Of a stretch of DNA of 64,000 bases, positions 42,615-53,400 are shown piece by piece (the first letter of the stretch is position 1; every line of letters starts with the position of its first letter). The translations under genes and the position numbers were made by a program. Under the pieces are notes generated by a model, which had not been told where the DNA came from, searched no databases, and saw only the letters and a program-made list of their open reading frames with translations. The stretch is from Terrimesophilobacter bigeumensis (GTDB lineage Bacteria > Actinomycetota > Actinomycetes > Actinomycetales > Microbacteriaceae): assembly GCF_039537265.1 (NCBI RefSeq), contig NZ_BAABAE010000002.1, positions 62,001 to 126,000 of the forward strand, written 5' to 3'.

Positions 42615-42641
42615 TTAGCACTCTACCCATGAGAGTGCCAG
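42615..42641. promoter_or_regulatory. CIRCE element (HrcA operator) upstream of hsp20
   Basis: TTAGCACTC-N9-GAGTGCCAG against consensus TTAGCACTC-N9-GAGTGCTAA, 16 of 18 matching. It is 10 bp from the HAIR element, so the two repressors could bind side by side. Confidence 0.88.
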
Positions 42642-42733
42642 CTCCTCGCGTTCGCCCTGCGCGAAGGGTGCAGGCCGATCCCGCCTGGGCACAGTTTGGT
42701 CACAGAATGGTAACGATGTGACCCCTACGGGGG

Positions 42734-42746
42734 TAGACCGGGTCTA
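42734..42746. promoter_or_regulatory. Short palindrome upstream of the subtilase gene
   Basis: TAGACC-G-GGTCTA, perfect arms, 64 bp upstream of the GTG at 42810. Possible operator; no family suggested. Confidence 0.35.
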
Positions 42747-42809
42747 ACGTGAGTCCAGCGCAGACCCGACTGCAGCATCCATCCATGTTGCTCAGAAAGG
42801 GACACATCC

Positions 42810-45800
42810 GTGAGCATTCGAAGAATCATCGCGGGAGTCGCCACCAGCGCACTCATCGCGTCCGGCCTCGTCGCGCAGGGTCTCATCACAGGGCCTGCGC
42901 TCGGAGCCATCGCCGCCCCGACCTCCATCGGCGGCCACGGCCAGACATCGTTCGCACCGGGACGTTACATCGTCACCCTGGTCGACGCCTCGGCCGCAAC
43001 CTACGAAGGCGGGGTCGACGGCTTCGCCCCGACCAAGCCGGATGAAGGTGAACAGCTCAAGGCGGATCGTCGCTCAGTGCAGAGCTACACCGCCTATCTC
43101 AAGAAGCAGCAGAAGGCGGTCGCCGCCTCGGTCGGCGCAACCATCGACTACTCGTACACCCTCGCGCTCAACGGCTTCGCCGCGCACCTGAGCACGAAGC
43201 AGGCGATCGAACTCTCCCAGAACAAGAACGTCGCGGCCCTGGCCCCGGATGAGCTGCGTCACGTGGCCGCCGTTCCCTCGACCTCGTTCCTCGGGCTCGA
43301 CGGTCCGGATGGCGTCTGGGCATCCCTCGGCGGCGTGGGCAACGCGGGCGCCGGAGTCGTCGTCGGCATGCTCGACACCGGCATCGCGCCGGAGAACCCG
43401 TCCTTCGCCGGCGACCCGCTCGGCACGACGCCGGGCGCCGACCCGTATCTCTCCGGGTCCGCCATCACGTTCGCCAAGGGCGACGGCAACACCTTCACCG
43501 GCGAGTGCGTCACGGGTGTGCAGTTCACGGCGGCCGACTGCACCACGAAGCTCGTCGGTGCGCGCTACTTCGTCGACGGTTTCGGCGCCGGCAACATCGG
43601 TGGAACCGACCTCGGCGAGTACCTCTCACCGCGCGACGGCGACGGTCACGGCTCGCACACCTCGAGCACGGCGGCCGGCAACCCGGATGTCGCGGCCTCG
43701 ATCGACGGCGTGAGCTTCGGCACCATCACCGGTGTCGCACCGGCCGCGAAGATCGCGGCGTACAAGGTGTGCTGGACCGGCCAGGACCCGACCACGACCG
43801 CGGACGACGGATGCGCGACATCCGACCTCATCGCCGCGATCGATGCCGCGGTGGACGACGGCGTCGACGTCATCAACTTCTCCATCGGCGGTGGCGCGGC
43901 CCAGACCACCGTCTCCGCGACCGACCAGGCCTTCCTCGGTGCGGCGGCGGCGGGGGTGTTCGTCTCGGCCTCCGCCGGAAACGACGGGCCGGGCGCTTCG
44001 ACGCTCGACAACGCGTCACCCTGGATCACCACGGTCGCCGCCAGCACGATCCCGAGCTACGAGGCGACGGCCACGCTCGGCAACGGTGCGGCGATGGCCG
44101 GGGCATCCGTGACCCTCGACATGACGCCGGGCGCGCCTCCGCTCGAGGGTGACCTCGTGCTGGCTTCGGCCGTCGCGCTCTCGGGTGCGACGGATGCCAA
44201 CCTGTGCTTCGCGAACACGCTCGACCCCGCGCTCACCGCGGGCAAGATCGTTGTGTGCGAGCGCGGTGTGATCGCCCGTGTCGACAAGTCGGCGGAGGTC
44301 GCCAGGGCCGGCGGAATCGGCATGATCCTGATCAACGTCGTCGCGGGGTCGACAGACCTCGACAACCACTCGGTTCCGACCATCCACCTCGACGTGCAGT
44401 TCCATGACGCGCTCATGGCCTACGCGGCGACGGCGGGGGCGACGGTGAGCATGGCCGCCGGCAACTCGACGGGCATCGAGCCCGCGACGCCGCAGGTGGC
44501 CGGGTTCTCCTCGCGGGGGCCGGTGCTGGCCGATGGCAGCGACATCCTGAAGCCGGACATCACGGCGCCGGGTGTGGCGATCATCGCCGACGGTGCGAAC
44601 GCCGAGGGTGGCGATCCGACCTTCCAGTTCCTCTCCGGGACGTCGATGGCCGCGCCGCACATCACCGGCCTCGCCGCCCTGTACCTCGGCAAGTCGCCGA
44701 ACGCGTCGCCGTCCGAGATCAAGTCGGCCATGATGACGAGCGCGTACAACACGCTCGACAGCGCGGGCGACGCGGTGACCGATCCGTTCGTGCAGGGCGC
44801 AGGTCATGTCGACCCGACGAAGTACTTCGAACCGGGCCTGCTCTACCTGAACGACCTGGACGACTGGCTCGCGTACATCCAGGGCATCGGCTACGACGTC
44901 GGGGTCGATCCCATCGACCCGAGCAACCTCAACCTGGCGTCGATCGCCATCGGCGCCCTCACGGCCCCGGAGACGATCACCCGCACGGTGACGGCGACTC
45001 AGGCGGGAACATTCACCGCAGCGGTCTCGATCCCGGGTATCGACGCGGTCGTCTCGCCGTCGACGCTCAGCTTCGCGAGCCCTGGTGACACGGCCAGCTT
45101 CACGGTGATGTTCAGCCGGACGGATGCTCCGCTCGACCAGTTCGCGACCGGTTCGCTCACCTGGACGAGTGGTTCGACCGTCGCCCGGTCGCCCATCGCG
45201 ATCCAGCCGGTGACGATTGTGGCTCCGGCTGAGGTGAGCGGCACCGGTCTCACCGGTTCCGTGGACGTGACCGTCACGCCTGGCGGCGACGGAGTGATCC
45301 CGCTCAGCACGACCGGCCTGACCGCCGGAACGCTGCAGCGCGATCCGACCAACACGGAGAGGGACCACTCGGGATCCGGTGTGACTGGAGCCGAGTTCCA
45401 GTACATGGTGAAGGTCGCGAAGGGCACGGTGCTGGCCAGGTTCGACCTCAACTCGGTCGATGATTCTGCCGACCTCGATCTCACGGTCTACCAACTGGAC
45501 AGCAAGGGCACTCCGGTCGCCGGCTGGCAGTCGGCGAGCGGGTCCGCGGACGAGCGGGTCGATCTCTACTCGCCGGATGCGGGCAAGTACCTGGTGTTCG
45601 TCGATGTGTTCTCCGCGAATCCGGCGACGGCGTTCGACCTGACGACGTTCTCGGTTCTGCCCGGTGGGTCACCGCTCACGCTGGATCCTTCGGAGATTTC
45701 CGGCCAGGCGGGCGTGCCGACGACCTACACCGCGTCCTGGTCGAAGCTCAGGGCGTCGACGAGTTACCTCGGTCTCGTGAGCTACGGGGACAGCGGGGCG

Positions 45801-45857
45801 TCGACGGTGGTGTCGGTGGCGACCGGATTCAGGCATTTGCCGGCGGACGTCAACTGA
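42810..45857 (+). CDS. Secreted S8-family serine protease (subtilase) with I9, PA and C-terminal domains
   Basis: 1015 residues. Signal peptide (about 1-36) ends near GPALGAIAAP. I9-type propeptide (ALNGFAAHLSTKQAIELSQ) precedes a subtilisin catalytic domain with Asp in VVGMLDTGIAPE, His in DGDGHGSHTSSTAAG and Ser in LSGTSMAAPHITGLAALYLG. A PA domain is inserted before the Ser (CFANTLDPALTAGKIVVCERG). The C-terminus has Fn3-like domains and a PPC-like region. This is the plant-subtilase-like arrangement common in Actinobacteria. No LPXTG anchor, so it is secreted; it probably degrades extracellular protein. GTG start with AAAGGGA upstream. Confidence 0.93.
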   Translation: MSIRRIIAGVATSALIASGLVAQGLITGPALGAIAAPTSIGGHGQTSFAPGRYIVTLVDASAATYEGGVDGFAPTKPDEGEQLKADRRSVQSYTAYLKKQQKAVAASVGATIDYSYTLALNGFAAHLSTKQAIELSQNKNVAALAPDELRHVAAVPSTSFLGLDGPDGVWASLGGVGNAGAGVVVGMLDTGIAPENPSFAGDPLGTTPGADPYLSGSAITFAKGDGNTFTGECVTGVQFTAADCTTKLVGARYFVDGFGAGNIGGTDLGEYLSPRDGDGHGSHTSSTAAGNPDVAASIDGVSFGTITGVAPAAKIAAYKVCWTGQDPTTTADDGCATSDLIAAIDAAVDDGVDVINFSIGGGAAQTTVSATDQAFLGAAAAGVFVSASAGNDGPGASTLDNASPWITTVAASTIPSYEATATLGNGAAMAGASVTLDMTPGAPPLEGDLVLASAVALSGATDANLCFANTLDPALTAGKIVVCERGVIARVDKSAEVARAGGIGMILINVVAGSTDLDNHSVPTIHLDVQFHDALMAYAATAGATVSMAAGNSTGIEPATPQVAGFSSRGPVLADGSDILKPDITAPGVAIIADGANAEGGDPTFQFLSGTSMAAPHITGLAALYLGKSPNASPSEIKSAMMTSAYNTLDSAGDAVTDPFVQGAGHVDPTKYFEPGLLYLNDLDDWLAYIQGIGYDVGVDPIDPSNLNLASIAIGALTAPETITRTVTATQAGTFTAAVSIPGIDAVVSPSTLSFASPGDTASFTVMFSRTDAPLDQFATGSLTWTSGSTVARSPIAIQPVTIVAPAEVSGTGLTGSVDVTVTPGGDGVIPLSTTGLTAGTLQRDPTNTERDHSGSGVTGAEFQYMVKVAKGTVLARFDLNSVDDSADLDLTVYQLDSKGTPVAGWQSASGSADERVDLYSPDAGKYLVFVDVFSANPATAFDLTTFSVLPGGSPLTLDPSEISGQAGVPTTYTASWSKLRASTSYLGLVSYGDSGASTVVSVATGFRHLPADVN

Positions 45858-45880
45858 CGATCGCGTAGCGTTCGCCCGGA

Positions 45881-45908
45881 GGGGGCCTGCAGGCAACTGC
45901 GGGTCCCC
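45881..45908. terminator. Bidirectional terminator between convergent genes
   Basis: GGGG-g-CCTGCA pairs with TGCGGG-t-CCCC around a 6-nt loop. Followed by TTCG on the + strand. Located between the subtilase and the ABC operon stops. Confidence 0.55.
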
Positions 45909-45916
45909 TTCGAGTT

Positions 45917-46705
45917 TCAGACCGCCGGTACTGGGGCTGCGTGGCGACCCCGGGCTTCGCCGTCCTGCGGCGCGAGCCGCCCGTCGTGCAGGTCGACGAC
46001 GTTGTGGGCCCTCGCCACGAGAAGCGGGTCGTGCGTGGAGATGACCGCGGCGATCCCCCTGGCCTTCACGAGTTCCTCGATGAGGTCCATCATGGTGGCG
46101 GCCGTGCGGGAGTCCAGCTGGCCGGTGGGCTCGTCCGCGAGCAGGATGTCCGGCTCGCCCACGAGCGCCCGCGCGAGCCCGACCCGCTGCTGCTGCCCGC
46201 CGGAGAGTTCGTACGGCCGCTGCGCGGCATGGTCGGCGAGCCCGACCAGCTCGAGCATCTCGGCCACCTGCTGCTCACGGACGGCAGGGTCGGTGCCGCG
46301 GATCCGCAGCGGCACCTCGATGTTCTCCGCCGCCGAGAGCACCGGAATGAGCCCGAAGGTCTGGAACACGTAGCCGATCCTGCCGCGCCGCACCTCTGCG
46401 AGCTTTCCGTCGCTCAAGCTGGTGAGCTCCTGGTCGCCGATCCACACGTCCCCAGAGGTGGGGCGGTCGAGCCCGCCGAGGATGTTGAGCAGCGTCGTCT
46501 TGCCGCTCCCGCTCTTGCCGCGCACGACGAGCAACTCGCCCGAGTGGACCTCGAGGCTGATGTCGGTGCAGGCGTGGACCTCCCGCGCACCGGAGCCGAA
46601 GGTGCGGCTCACGCTCTCCGCGCGCAGCGCCGGGGCCGGCTCCTCCTGGACGCCGAGAAGTGCGCCCGGCGTCACACCGGCGTCGGTCATGCCTGAGTCG
46701 GTCAT
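45917..46705 (-). CDS. ABC transporter ATP-binding protein (MacB/LolD type), ATPase 2
   Basis: 262 residues. Walker A GKSGSGKTTLLNILGGLDRP, signature LSGGQQQRVGLARAL, Walker B ILLADEPTGQLDSRTA, and H-loop STHDPLLV. MacB/LolD-type ATPases drive FtsX-like permeases by mechanotransmission. Last gene of a four-gene minus-strand operon; its start overlaps the stop of ATPase 1 (ATGA). The ATG at 46705 is preferred over an upstream in-frame start, because that would sit inside the preceding gene. Confidence 0.9.
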   Translation of the reverse strand: MTDSGMTDAGVTPGALLGVQEEPAPALRAESVSRTFGSGAREVHACTDISLEVHSGELLVVRGKSGSGKTTLLNILGGLDRPTSGDVWIGDQELTSLSDGKLAEVRRGRIGYVFQTFGLIPVLSAAENIEVPLRIRGTDPAVREQQVAEMLELVGLADHAAQRPYELSGGQQQRVGLARALVGEPDILLADEPTGQLDSRTAATMMDLIEELVKARGIAAVISTHDPLLVARAHNVVDLHDGRLAPQDGEARGRHAAPVPAV

Positions 46706-47700
46706 TGCCAGGCCTCCCCACTTTCGGATGCCGGTCCCGTTTCGGGTGCAGGCGCATCCGGGACTGCCGGCGCAGCCTTCGCCGGGCGGTGGCCAGGCCA
46801 CACCCCGACGTGGTCGGTCTCGAGGGCCAGCCGCACCCGCTCGCGCAGGTCGAGCGTCTTGGTGAAGTCGTCGGGAAGCTGAAGACGGCCGACGCGGTCG
46901 AGCACCGCGAACTCCTCGGCGATGTGCTGCTCCTGCCCGTGCTCATCGACCTCACGGCGCCGCAACACCTCGGTGGAGGTGCGGCCGTCGCGAATCTGAA
47001 TCGTGCGATTCACGTGCTCCGAGACCGCCGGGTCGTGCGTGACGATGAGCGTCGTGATCCCGAGCCCCTCGTTGACCCCGCGCATCGCCTCGAGCACGTC
47101 AGAGGATGTCGCCTCGTCGAGCTCACCGGTCGGCTCATCGGCCAGAAGCACCTGCGGGTCGTTGGCGAGAGCGACCGCGATCGCGGTGCGCTGCTGCTCG
47201 CCGCCGGAGAGCTCGGTGGGACGGCGGTCGGCGCAGTAACCGACCTCGAGCAGGTCGAGGAGCTCCATGATGCGACCCTTGCGGTCCTTGGTCTTGTTGC
47301 CGGCGACCGCCATCGCCATCGCGACGTTCTCGGCCGCCGTGAGGTAGGGGAGCAGGTTGCGCGAGGTCTGCTGCCAGACGAACCCGACACTGTGCCGCTG
47401 GTACTGCACGCGCTCCTTGCGTCCCATCGTGAGCAGGTCGCTGCCCGCGCAGCGTGCGAGGCCCGCGGTCGGGGTGTCGAGGCCGGAGAGGATCGTGAGC
47501 AGCGTCGACTTGCCGGACCCGGATGCGCCGACGAGCGCCACCATCTCGCCGCGGTCGACACGCAGGTTGAGCCCCTGGAGCGCCTGCACCTCGACACCCT
47601 CGGCGGCGAAGATGCGCACGAGGTCGGCGCACAGGATGTGCGGCTCGGCATGTGCTGGAACGGCGGTGGAGACGGTGCCCGTCGCTGGAGCTTCGGTCAT
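46702..47700 (-). CDS. ABC transporter ATP-binding protein (MacB/LolD type) with C-terminal extension, ATPase 1
   Basis: 332 residues. ATPase core: Walker A GASGSGKSTLLTILSGLDTP near residue 58, signature LSGGEQQRTAIAVAL, Walker B VLLADEPTGELDEATS. About 90 extra C-terminal residues follow (a helical regulatory-like segment ending in a Pro/Ala-rich tail), not present in ATPase 2. The two ATPases probably form a heterodimer for the two unequal permeases that precede them in the operon. Starts 4 bp after the stop of the second permease. Confidence 0.9.
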   Translation of the reverse strand: MTEAPATGTVSTAVPAHAEPHILCADLVRIFAAEGVEVQALQGLNLRVDRGEMVALVGASGSGKSTLLTILSGLDTPTAGLARCAGSDLLTMGRKERVQYQRHSVGFVWQQTSRNLLPYLTAAENVAMAMAVAGNKTKDRKGRIMELLDLLEVGYCADRRPTELSGGEQQRTAIAVALANDPQVLLADEPTGELDEATSSDVLEAMRGVNEGLGITTLIVTHDPAVSEHVNRTIQIRDGRTSTEVLRRREVDEHGQEQHIAEEFAVLDRVGRLQLPDDFTKTLDLRERVRLALETDHVGVWPGHRPAKAAPAVPDAPAPETGPASESGEAWQ

Positions 47701-47704
47701 GGTC

Positions 47705-50494
47705 CTATCCTTCCTCAGAGGTGCGCAGAGAGCGAGCCAGGCTCACGCGCCGCGCGGCCGCCATCGCGATCGCTGTCGCCACGACCACGAGCAGGGCGAA
47801 GCCGCCGACCACGATCCCGAGGAGTACGGGGTTGAGCGTGATGATCGGCTGCATCACACCGCCGGTGAACGGTCGCAGGTCGACACCGGCGAGCACGATG
47901 AGCGGAAGCGCAGCGCCCAGGATGCATCCGGTGACGATCGCGACGAGCGCTGTCGGCCCGATCTCCCACCCGGTGATGCCACGCGATTGACTCCGAGTGA
48001 GTCCGAGTGTGCGCAGCAGGGCGAGCAGGCGCTCGCGGGCCGGTCCGCTGATCATGAGTGCGAGCACGACCGTGCCGGCGCACAGCAGGGCGACGATCGC
48101 GATGAGGGCGAGCAGCGCGAGCTGGAGGCCGCCGGAGACCGGAGAGTCGTTGAGGAGCGCGGCGGCATCTGCGGGGCTCTGGATGGTGGCATCCGGGCCC
48201 GCGATCCGGGACAGCTCGGCCTTGACGGCAGCGATATCGGCTCCGGGATCGAGCCGTAGGAGGGTGATGCGCGGCAGGAAGGTGTAGATGCCGAATCCGT
48301 CGCTCTGCGCTGTATCGATGAGTACCCAGTCAGCGACGCCGCTGAGCGATGGCGATGTGCCTGGGTCGCCCGCGCTCACGATGTCCGCTTTGCCGAAGGT
48401 GGAGTCCTCGGTGATCGTGTACTTCGCAGCGAGGTCGGGGGACAGCAGTACGGGGATGCGGTCATCGCCACCATCGACCGTGACCGGCTTCGTCATGTCG
48501 AGGTCGATGTGCGCGGCGCCCGGCACACCTTCCTGAACGCGCGCGAGCGCAGCCGTGTCGGCGACCATGACCGGCACGGAGAGGTTCTCCTCGACCGACA
48601 GGTTCTGCAGGCGGCTGTACTGGTACAGCGAGACGGACTCCTCGACGCCCTTGACGGCGGCGATGTCGTCCAGCTGTTTCTGATCGAGGATGGGCGATTC
48701 GATGCGGAGATCCGCACCGATCGTCGAGTGCGCGGCCGTGCTGACGCCTCCGGTGACCGTTCCGAGCAGCACGCCGGAGAACACGGCGACCGCGAGGCCG
48801 ACGACCATCGCGAGCACGGGGGCGAGGCCGGCGGCGGGGTCCCGGATGCTGCGGTTCGCGCCGAGGAACGCCACGATCCCCTTTTTGCGTTTCACAGAGC
48901 GGGCGAAGCCGAGGAGCGGAAGCGGATAGAGCCGCAGCACGATGAGCCCCGCGGAGAGTGAGAGCAGCAGGGGGGTTGCGGCCAGGAGCGGGTCGACGCC
49001 CACCGTTTCCGCGCTCGTCGCGAGGCCGCGCTGGAGCAGGAGGAACACTGCGAGAGCTGTCAGGGCGAGGACGATGATCTCGAGCACCCAGCGGTAGCGG
49101 CCGCGGGCACGCGGGTCGAGGTCGCCACGGGCGGCCCGCAGGCTCCGGGGCGACGCCGCGATCATGATGAGGATCGGCGGAACGACGGCGACGGCGGCCG
49201 CGAACCACGCAGCGACGGGGCTCGCGGACGAGGGGAACAGGAGGTACCCGATCGCGCCGCCGATCGCCGCGGCCGGGGCGGAGAGCAGGAGGACCTGGAA
49301 AGCTTGGGACAGGCGCAGCTGCGTATCGCTCGCCCCGCGCGCGGAGCCCAGGGCGAGCGAGTCGCGACGGCGCAGCATAATGAGTCGCGAGAGCAGCCAG
49401 AGGGTCGCAATCGCGACGCCGATCGGGCCGGAGGCGACCATCACGAGCACGGCGGTGGCCGTTGCCGCGCGAGAGATAGCCGTCCTGAGCGTCGTCTCGG
49501 CGTCGGATCCGAAGGTGAGGGAGGTCACCACCTGGGGCTTGGCGACGTTCGCCACCGATTGGGCGTTGCTCGTGAAGCCGCGCAATTGGGGGATGATCGC
49601 TTCATCCTCCTCCACGGTGAGCCCGGCCATGGAGAAGGGAATGGCGACCGTGGTCAGCATGGAAAGAGACGTCTGGTCCGCCATCGCCGGCCAGGACCCA
49701 GGATCGATGAAGGCGGCCCCGACGACGATGCGAGTGTTCGTCCCACCGAACGGGGTGTAGTCGATTCCGGGCTGGAGCGCGGAGGGCGATGCTGCCCAGA
49801 AGCCGTCCTTGGGGTCGACCGCCTCGAACGTGCCGGAAAGGCGTGCGTAGAAGCCATAGTTTCCGGATACGGCCACCCAGCGCTCTTCGCCCACCGCCCA
49901 TCCGGCCTCTTCTGCGGTGTCGACCGAGAGTGCGATGTCGATCTGGGGGTCCTGAGGATTGCGGTCGAATGGATCGAACGGCCGTCCCGGATATTCGTTG
50001 TCGTCGAGGTCGACGACCTTCTCGAAGGGCGCGGGCGGTGTGCCATCAACCATCCGGATGTGGTCGGCCAGCCTGGGTGCGACGTTGATCGTGATCGGGG
50101 TCTGCGGGTCGTTCCATTCGACGTTGCGTCGGGCGACGTGCAGTCGATCGCTCGCGAAGGTGTACTCGGCCGTCGCGAAAGCCTTGTCGAGTGGCGATGG
50201 CGCCGATGCGGCAATCGCCGCGAGGGCTTCATCGAACTGCGCGAACGGTGCGACTCCCGGAGTGATCGCAGGAGTGCCGGGAGATCTGGCGATGAGGTCC
50301 CGCCGGGAGGCGGGGAGGTTCTCGAACTGGTAGGCGACCTCGGAGGACGCGAGCGAGCGCAGTGCGAGAGGCGCGGCAGACACGAGGGTGGCGACGACGA
50401 GAACGATCGCGGCCATCGCGAGCAACGGACCGAGATCGGCACGGAACTGCCGGGCGAGCACCCCCGGCAGCGATGTGCGGGATCGGCGGTTCAT
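47705..50494 (-). CDS. FtsX-like ABC permease (large extracytoplasmic domain), permease 2
   Basis: 929 residues. One N-terminal helix (about 25-47), a large extracytoplasmic region with ligand-contacting MacB-like architecture, then two FtsX membrane blocks (about 385-580 with several helices, and three helices in the last 150 residues: LLALIAIVALLCAGTVVLAL, then two more). MNRRSRTSLPGVLARQF is the start; it overlaps the preceding permease stop (ATGA). Substrate of the MacB-type exporter cannot be read; peptides, lipids or antibiotics are usual. Confidence 0.85.
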   Translation of the reverse strand: MNRRSRTSLPGVLARQFRADLGPLLAMAAIVLVVATLVSAAPLALRSLASSEVAYQFENLPASRRDLIARSPGTPAITPGVAPFAQFDEALAAIAASAPSPLDKAFATAEYTFASDRLHVARRNVEWNDPQTPITINVAPRLADHIRMVDGTPPAPFEKVVDLDDNEYPGRPFDPFDRNPQDPQIDIALSVDTAEEAGWAVGEERWVAVSGNYGFYARLSGTFEAVDPKDGFWAASPSALQPGIDYTPFGGTNTRIVVGAAFIDPGSWPAMADQTSLSMLTTVAIPFSMAGLTVEEDEAIIPQLRGFTSNAQSVANVAKPQVVTSLTFGSDAETTLRTAISRAATATAVLVMVASGPIGVAIATLWLLSRLIMLRRRDSLALGSARGASDTQLRLSQAFQVLLLSAPAAAIGGAIGYLLFPSSASPVAAWFAAAVAVVPPILIMIAASPRSLRAARGDLDPRARGRYRWVLEIIVLALTALAVFLLLQRGLATSAETVGVDPLLAATPLLLSLSAGLIVLRLYPLPLLGFARSVKRKKGIVAFLGANRSIRDPAAGLAPVLAMVVGLAVAVFSGVLLGTVTGGVSTAAHSTIGADLRIESPILDQKQLDDIAAVKGVEESVSLYQYSRLQNLSVEENLSVPVMVADTAALARVQEGVPGAAHIDLDMTKPVTVDGGDDRIPVLLSPDLAAKYTITEDSTFGKADIVSAGDPGTSPSLSGVADWVLIDTAQSDGFGIYTFLPRITLLRLDPGADIAAVKAELSRIAGPDATIQSPADAAALLNDSPVSGGLQLALLALIAIVALLCAGTVVLALMISGPARERLLALLRTLGLTRSQSRGITGWEIGPTALVAIVTGCILGAALPLIVLAGVDLRPFTGGVMQPIITLNPVLLGIVVGGFALLVVVATAIAMAAARRVSLARSLRTSEEG

Positions 50495-53400
50495 CGGGTC
50501 TCGAGCCGCTCGTCGGTGTCGAGTGCCTGGCGCCGAACGCGGCTCGCCGAGACAACGGCGATCCCGAGCATGATGACAAGTCCGATCAGGAGCAGGCCGG
50601 CACCGGGTATGACGGCGAACGCGAGGGTCGCCTGCAGCCCACTCGGGATGCCGAGGACGGCCGATCGGGCGAGGTTCGCGGATGTAAGCGCGGAGACCAG
50701 GAGCCCTCCGACCAGACCGAAGACGACCGAGATCAGGACGATCGCCGAGAACTCGCCGAGGCGCGATCGCGACTGCTGTCGCGCCGAGATGCCGACGGCG
50801 CGCAGCACGACGACCTCCCCTCTGCGCGCCCGCGCGACCGTGAGTGCGACGGCGCCGAGCGAGATCACCGCGAGCAGCAGGCATCCGATGGCCGCGATCC
50901 ACAGGGCGAGCTCTGCGGGCGCCGCGAACGAGTTGTCGGTCGCGTTGGCCGGGGTGACGATGGTGGCACCATCCGGGAGCGAGGTGTCGAGCGCCTCGCT
51001 GTCGATGACGGTCGGCCCACCGGCCGAGAGCCAGACCTGGTTCGCGCGGGGGACCACGGGGCTCGCCCGCAGGAGGTAGTCGTTCAACTGGTTGAGATCG
51101 GCGAGCGCCTGGTTCGGCGAGGGGGCGCCGGGGAGGACGGGCGCGATAGCGGCGACGGTTGAGGTGACGACGAGTCCTGTGCCCGAGAAGCGAAGGTCGA
51201 GCTTGTCGTCGACGGCGAGATCGTAGGCGTCGGCGAATTCCTGGGTGACGACGACCGGAACCGAGCGCGGTGACTCGAATCGGACTCCCCCCGCTGCCAG
51301 CGCCTGCGCGCCGACATCCATCATGCGCAGCCGATTGCGCCCGTCCTGGGCCCCGGGAAGCCCCAGGGTGAGGCCGTCGGCGTCCATGAGCGTACTGTTC
51401 GCGAAGGCGGAGTACTGCAGATCCATCCAGCCCAGCGTGTCGAGCGCGACCGGCTGCGCCCCCGAGGGCGTCGTCGCCACGAGCCCGCCATAGTGCATCT
51501 CGAGCCAGTTGCTGTCCGCGCGGACCGAGTAGTCGATGGCGACGAGCCATCGGGTCGCCTCACTCGGAGCGAACTTCACGGTCAGTGGTGTCGTGAGCGA
51601 CTTGCCCGCTTCGAGTGAATCGACGAAGAGCTGGGGCAGGGCGGTGCTGCTGATGCCGCCCTCCGAGTCCTGGAACCACAGCGTCGTCCCCGCATAGCCC
51701 TTGGTCGTCGCCGGCTCCCCGGTGGTGGGATCAATCACCGAGAGTGTGGCGTCGAGACTCAGCGACGTGGTCCCCGCCGGCAACTCGACCCCGCGCTGTT
51801 CGAAGCCGCTGAGCGTCGATTCGAGGGTCGCCACGTCGACGGTGCCCTCCGCGTCGTTCACGACCGCGCCGATGTCCGCGGCCGGAATCGCGGTGAGGCG
51901 GCCGGAGTCGTTGTCGCCGATCGTGACGGGAGTGGAGAGCACTGGGACGGCATCCGTCACGCCGGCGACGCCGAGGAAGTCCGCTCCGGTGACGGGTTCG
52001 GTGCCCGCGAGAGGCAAGTCGGATTGCGTCAGGGTGATCCTGGCATCCGCCCCTGCGGTGAGCTCGGCGTTGCGGTCGCCGAGCGATCGCCAGGAACCCG
52101 AGTAGCCGGAGGCGATCACGACCCCGCCGATCGCGAGCGAGACCACGAGCACGGCGACCGCATAGCTGCCGATGCCGCGGGCGACCTGGCGCGCCGAATA
52201 GGAGGGCTGCAGCCTGGGCCGTCGCGTCGCGATGCGCTGCCAGGCGGCGGTGAGCGGCCCGAAGACGACGAGGAGCACGAGAGCGATCGCGATGAGTGCG
52301 AGCGTGGGGGCGACGACCGCGAGTGGGTCGACGGTCGTTCCACCCTGGGCCGTGGTCACGATGGGCGAGCCGTAGAGAAGGGACTGCCAGACCGCGACCG
52401 CTGCCGCGGCGACCGCGAGAACCGCCGTGCCGATCGTCGCGGCGGCCCGTGTGCGGCCCGAGTCGTCGACGGCGTCGCGCTGGGCGAGCCGGATTGAGTC
52501 CAGGAAGGCCGTCGTCCCGTAGATTGCGAGCACCGCGACGGCGATGAGGGCGGCGAACTCCCATGGAGCGTAGGCCATGGCGCTCACCCCGAACAGCCCG
52601 ACGAGAGCTCCGGAGCCGGCCGCGTAGCCGAGCGCGCATCCGATGACCGCGACGACCACGGCCTCGCCGATGCCGGTGGCCGTGAGCCACTGCGCCGACG
52701 CTCCGCGCGACCGCAGCAGGGCGTTCTCCGGGCGGCGGGCGAGGGAGAGCAGGCGCGCCAGCTGCACGAGCGCGATGAGGCCGATGAGCCCGGCCAGCAG
52801 GATGCCAACCGGTGTCACCCCACGTGCCGAGTTGAGGCCGCGTTGCACGGTCGTCGTGGTGTCAGCGAGCGAGCCGCTCACCAGGATGTCGCCCTTGCCG
52901 ATCGTGTCGTCGTCGATGATGGCCTGGCGCAGGTTCGTCGCGACCTGCCCGAGCTGGGCGAGATCGCCCGGTGCGACCCGGTTCGCGTCGACGATGATCG
53001 TCCAGTGCACGAAGGGGACCGGACCGAGCGATGGGAGCACCGCCTCATCGACCATGAGAGGGCCGAAACTCTCCGTGCCGTCGCCGGCCGGATGGGCGTT
53101 GCCGGTCGTGGCCCCGGAGTCGGCGAACCAGCGCGGGTCGCCTGCATCCTTCGGCAGCCAGGTCCCGACGATCTCGACGGACTTCGCGGTTCCGGTTGCG
53201 CCGAGCTCGAGCACATCGCCGACCTTCAGGCCGAGCTGCCTGGCTGCGTCGGCCTGGAGGGCGCCGGGGATGGGGTTGTCGGCAGTCCCGGCATTGCCGT
53301 CGGTACCGGATGCCGCAGCCGGCCACGCGCCGTCGACGAGGGTCGCGTAGTCGGTGAGGCCGGCATCCGAGGCGGGGGTGATCCGTGCTTCGCGGCCATC

